This document shows, piece after piece, positions 6,380-8,797 of a DNA stretch of 8,797 bases. Source of the DNA: Bacteroidales bacterium (GTDB lineage Bacteria; Bacteroidota; Bacteroidia; Bacteroidales; P3). The position numbers and the translations under genes are program-made. The stretch covers positions 1 to 8,797 of the forward strand of contig CAAGNU010000100.1 in NCBI GenBank assembly GCA_900771365.1, in the 5' to 3' direction. Positions within the stretch are counted from its first letter, which is position 1. Every line of letters starts with the position of its first letter. The notes under the pieces were generated by a model, which was given only the letters and a program-made list of their open reading frames with translations, had not been told where the DNA came from and ran no database searches.

Positions 6380-6406
6380 TGACAATACAAAAGGTCGCGT
6401 CAGCCT
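6374..6406. repeat. Composite junction element shared with the 5' end of the surface-protein gene
   Basis: GTGAACTGACAATACAA (6374-6390) is the exact reverse complement of bases 187-203, and CGCGTCAGCCT (6396-6406) is identical to bases 287-297. In both places they adjoin 7-bp arrays. The element is therefore more than a simple repeat: non-repetitive junction pieces move with the arrays. Confidence 0.8.
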
Positions 6407-6411
6407 AATTC

Positions 6412-6432
6412 TCAATTATCAATTATCAATTA
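6412..6432. repeat. Three-unit 7-bp array TCAATTA
   Basis: Three exact TCAATTA units end three bases from the stop codon of the comEC-like gene. Read on that gene's strand they give TAATTGA words with stop codons in several frames. Together with the TGTGAAC array this fills the 150 bases between two convergent genes; no standard terminator hairpin is obvious there. Confidence 0.85.
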
Positions 6433-6434
6433 AA

Positions 6435-8444
6435 TCAGAGCGCAGTGCAAGCATAGCGGCAGAGGAAAGTGTCGCACTCGACTCCAGCACCCAACAAGCT
6501 GGGGTCGAGCCGTATCTGAGGGGCGACGATGACAGCATCGAAATGACGCCTTGGAACAACGTCGCCGCACGCCGCCCCCTTTCGCAGCGACCGGAAGACC
6601 CCGGCGTTAGCGCTGTCAATCACCAGCAGCCGCCGTCCGTCGAACAAAATGCAGTGACCCTTCACCGCACACCGCCCGTCGAAAAAAGAAGTGTCGATGG
6701 GCAGAACGGTAGTAGCGTTGACACGCTGGTGCAGCAGATACCCCCTCCGCTGATAGTCGATGATGTCCGGGCGCCTCGCCACGCTGTCGTCGCATACCAG
6801 GTAGCTGTGCCGTCCGTCGAAGCATTCGACGGCGAAGTGCCTGCCTGTGTTGTAGAGTATGACGCTGTGCTGTCGTCCGGCCAGGGCGTCGATATGGGCG
6901 GTGTAGGCTGTGGCGGCGAGGAGGCAGAGGAGTGCCGCGGGGAGCGCCCAGCGCTGGCGTCGGCGGATGAGGAGCGTGAGGAAGATGAGGCCGGCGAAGA
7001 TGATGAAGGCGAGAGGGAGGTCGCAGTAGATGTCCTGGATGAGGGCGTGGGGGCGTGCGGCGACCCACGCGGTGAGGCTGTCGATGGCGCCGAGGAGCGT
7101 CTGGAGGAGTGTGGAGGCACCTCCGCCGAAGAGGATGGCGAGGAAGGCGGCGCCGAGGATGATCTCCATGAAAGGGACGATGAGGAGGTTGGCGATGAGA
7201 AAGTAGGCGGGGAACTGGTGGAAATAGTAGAGCGTGAACGGCAGGGTGGCGAGTTGGGCGGAGAGGGAGAGGGTGGTCCAGCCCCAGAGTCTGTGTAAGA
7301 AGAGTCTTGCGAGGGTGGTTCTCCCTTCTTTGTTATGGACCGAGACAAGTTGCTGCAGAGGCTCTTGCCAGAGAATGATGCCGGACATGGCGGCATAGGA
7401 AAGCTGGAACCCGACGTCGAACACAAGCGCGGGGCGGACGAGGAGCAGGATGAGGGCGGAGGCACAGAGCGTGTTGGCGGTAGAATACTGGCGGCCGAGG
7501 CTGCGGCTGACGATGAGGAGGGAGAACATGAGCGCGGCGCGGAGGGTGGCGGGAGCGAGACCAGAGATGAGGGCGAAAGACCATACGGCGAGGAGTTGGA
7601 GGAGACCTTTTATGCGGCGTCCGTGCGGAGTGCATCCTAAGAATGAGAGCAGTCCGCCGACAAGGAGTGCGACGATGCCGACGTGGAGCCCGGAGACGCA
7701 GAGGAGGTGGGTGATGCCGGCTTGTCGGAAGCGGAGCTGGGTGTCGGGCGATAGGTCGTCACGCCAGCCGAGGGCGAGGGCGGCAACGAGGCCTTGATGT
7801 TGGGGAGTGAGGGTGGTGGCGCGGAGCCGTGCGAGGAGGGCGAGTTGGATCTGCTGGGCGCGGTAGTGCAGTCCGCGAGGCGGCGGAGCGGACAGGGTGT
7901 GCCAGCAGCCTGCGGGAATATAGCATTGGTAGAGGATGCCTTTGCGGCGGAGGTGGCGGCGGTAGTTAAATTGGTATGGGTTGAGGGCGGTGTCGGGCTT
8001 TCGGGGCTGTGCTTGCAGCCATAGGCGGCTGCCGTAGCGGAGGGCGGCGGAGAGACTGTCTTGTTGTATGTATAGCAGTATCTTGCCTTGGCAGCTGTGC
8101 CAGCCGAGGCTGTCACGCGAGGCGAGTATGTCGGCTTGGGCTTTGTAGCATTTGGGTGTGCGGCGCGGAGTGTCGCGAAGCTGCACGATGAGCTGACGGG
8201 GCGGGGTGTCGGGGAATGGGTCGCACGGCTGGGCTCTGAGGGCGACGAGGGCGCCTAAGGAGGTGAAGAGGAGCCAGAGGGCGGCGGTGAAGAGGCGCGG
8301 CTTCGTGCGCCAGCTGCCGAAGGCGAGGATGGCGCTGACGGACAGCAGGGCGATGGGGATCCAGATGGGCAGCGCGAGGTGTTGGCTGAGTACGATGCCG
8401 ACAATAAGTCCCAGCAGGAGTCGGAGCATTGGAGCAGGTGCCAT
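6435..8444 (-). CDS. comEC: ComEC/Rec2-family DNA-uptake channel protein
   Basis: This 669-residue polytopic inner-membrane protein belongs to the ComEC/Rec2 family, which carries single-stranded DNA into the cytoplasm during natural transformation. Residues about 1-70 hold the first membrane helices. About 75-185 form the periplasmic OB-like region (DUF4131 type) ending in NPYQFNYRRHLRRKGI (155-170). The Competence domain follows at about 210-495, with the signatures GITHLLCVSGLHVGI (243-257), ISGLAPATLRAALMF (293-307) and FDVGFQLSYAAMSGI (342-356). The last 150 residues follow a final helix (about 499-517) and occupy the place of the metallo-beta-lactamase-like domain, but no HxHxDH metal motif is visible; such shortened tails are also known in this phylum. 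The start at ATG 8444 (MAPAPMLRLL) is followed at once by a hydrophobic helix and is preferred over the ATG six codons in. It converges on the LicD-family gene and shows no functional link with it. The gene is GC-rich, which creates long false frames on the opposite strand. Confidence 0.92.
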   Translation of the reverse strand: MAPAPMLRLLLGLIVGIVLSQHLALPIWIPIALLSVSAILAFGSWRTKPRLFTAALWLLFTSLGALVALRAQPCDPFPDTPPRQLIVQLRDTPRRTPKCYKAQADILASRDSLGWHSCQGKILLYIQQDSLSAALRYGSRLWLQAQPRKPDTALNPYQFNYRRHLRRKGILYQCYIPAGCWHTLSAPPPRGLHYRAQQIQLALLARLRATTLTPQHQGLVAALALGWRDDLSPDTQLRFRQAGITHLLCVSGLHVGIVALLVGGLLSFLGCTPHGRRIKGLLQLLAVWSFALISGLAPATLRAALMFSLLIVSRSLGRQYSTANTLCASALILLLVRPALVFDVGFQLSYAAMSGIILWQEPLQQLVSVHNKEGRTTLARLFLHRLWGWTTLSLSAQLATLPFTLYYFHQFPAYFLIANLLIVPFMEIILGAAFLAILFGGGASTLLQTLLGAIDSLTAWVAARPHALIQDIYCDLPLAFIIFAGLIFLTLLIRRRQRWALPAALLCLLAATAYTAHIDALAGRQHSVILYNTGRHFAVECFDGRHSYLVCDDSVARRPDIIDYQRRGYLLHQRVNATTVLPIDTSFFDGRCAVKGHCILFDGRRLLVIDSANAGVFRSLRKGAACGDVVPRRHFDAVIVAPQIRLDPSLLGAGVECDTFLCRYACTAL

Positions 8445-8468
8445 CTGTGATTTTTTAGTAATGAGTAA

Positions 8469-8562
8469 TTAATAATGAATAATGAGTGGGCGGTTGCCGT
8501 TTGAGTAATGAGTGATTAATAATGAGTAATGAGTGGGCGGTTGCCGGTTGAGTAATGAGTAA
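8469..8562. repeat. 47-bp tandem duplication carrying GCGGTTGCC
   Basis: Bases 8469-8515 and 8516-8562 match at 44 of 47 positions. Each unit joins AATAATG/AGTAATG 7-bp words to one GTGGGCGGTTGCC module (GCGGTTGCC at 8490-8498 and 8537-8545). A third copy appears to begin at 8563 (TTAATGAA) and then diverges. The 7-bp words start already at 8457, a few bases upstream of the comEC start codon, so this repeat DNA forms the leader of that gene. Confidence 0.88.
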
Positions 8563-8594
8563 TTAATGAAGAATGAAGAATAAAGGAATAAAGA

Positions 8595-8628
8595 GTGGGG
8601 GGGCGGAAGCCGTCGTGCGGCAGCCTAC
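8595..8628. repeat. GC-rich hairpin repeat, copy 3
   Basis: This copy has GCGGAAGCC (8603-8611) and GCGGCAGCC (8617-8625) around the same GCCG-TCGTG-CGGC hairpin as copy 2, in the same orientation. The left end has a longer G-run and the right end reads CTAC. A-rich AATAAAGGAATAAAG precedes it and a T-rich run (CTTTTTATTTTTTATTTATT) follows, so it could stop transcription in either direction. Copies 1 and 2 lie downstream of plus-strand genes, whereas this one lies upstream of a minus-strand gene. Confidence 0.87.
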
Positions 8629-8674
8629 TTTTTATTTTTTATTTATTCATTAATTAATAATGAGTAATGAGTGG

Positions 8675-8760
8675 GCGGGAGCCATTATTCATTATTCATT
8701 ATTCATTATTCATTATTCATTATTCATTATTCATTATTCATTACTCATTACTCATTATTT
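8675..8760. repeat. GCGGGAGCC module followed by an eleven-unit 7-bp array ATTATTC
   Basis: GCGGGAGCC (8675-8683) is followed directly by eleven 7-bp units at 8684-8760: eight ATTATTC, two ATTACTC and one ATTATTT. Their reverse complements (GAATAAT, GAGTAAT) are the words at 8457-8484, so 8457-8760 as a whole is a loose palindrome with GC-rich modules inside AT-rich arms. The gap 8445-8797 holds only such repeats and the edge inverted repeat; no gene or RNA was recognised in it. Confidence 0.9.
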
Positions 8761-8772
8761 ATATGATTATCC

Positions 8773-8797
8773 GCAAAATTCCGAAGAAAAATTTTGC
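8773..8797. other. Inverted repeat at the window edge
   Basis: GCAAAATT (8773-8780) and AATTTTGC (8790-8797) are perfect 8-bp inverted arms around a 9-base spacer. They may form an operator-like or hairpin site for whatever lies beyond the window. The repeat touches the last base, so its full extent is unknown. Confidence 0.5.

Noticed and set aside
6543..7298. Plus-strand frame of 251 codons opposite comEC
   Set aside because: Low-complexity acidic translation (repeated Glu, Gly, Asp) that mirrors the GC-rich comEC gene; no domain and no start context.

Overview
The window looks like a chromosomal piece of a member of the Bacteroidota, most likely the order Bacteroidales. Three things point there: a surface protein ending in a type B sorting domain of the type IX secretion system (T9SS), a Bacteroidota-type promoter (TTTG ... 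TATATTTG), and translation starts without clear Shine-Dalgarno sites. The genus cannot be fixed from the sequence. No rRNA, tRNA, CRISPR array, transposase or phage gene was seen.

Layout. (1) 1-103: a perfect 37-bp tandem duplication built from 8-bp words. (2) 104-2761: a large secreted protein (signal peptide, IgGFc-binding-like domain, Ig-like region, T9SS type B C-terminal domain), split by one in-frame TAG at 1082-1084; its N-terminal reading runs through 7- and 8-bp repeats. (3) 2762-2917: a perfect AT-rich palindrome, a promoter and a possible operator. (4) 2918-6284: three genes on the plus strand: an XRE-type helix-turn-helix fused in frame to an IspD/TarI-like cytidylyltransferase, a GlpT-like organophosphate antiporter, and a LicD/fukutin-family phosphotransferase. 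Both gaps between them carry the same GC-rich hairpin repeat. (5) 6285-6434: 7-bp repeat arrays between convergent genes. (6) 6435-8444, minus strand: a ComEC/Rec2-type DNA-uptake channel without a recognisable metallo-beta-lactamase motif. (7) 8445-8797: a gene-free mosaic of repeats ending in an inverted repeat at the window edge.

How the genes may work together. The three-gene set resembles a polyol-phosphate decoration route: an importer for a phosphorylated small molecule such as glycerol-3-phosphate, a CTP-dependent enzyme that could activate it as a CDP derivative, and a LicD-type enzyme that could transfer the phospho-group to a surface glycan. The logic parallels bacterial licBCD and mammalian ISPD plus fukutin/FKRP. 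This is inference from family and adjacency only. The non-coding DNA is the other notable part: nearly all of it consists of 7-bp or 8-bp word arrays plus a GC-rich GCGGNNGCC module that recurs nine times between genes.
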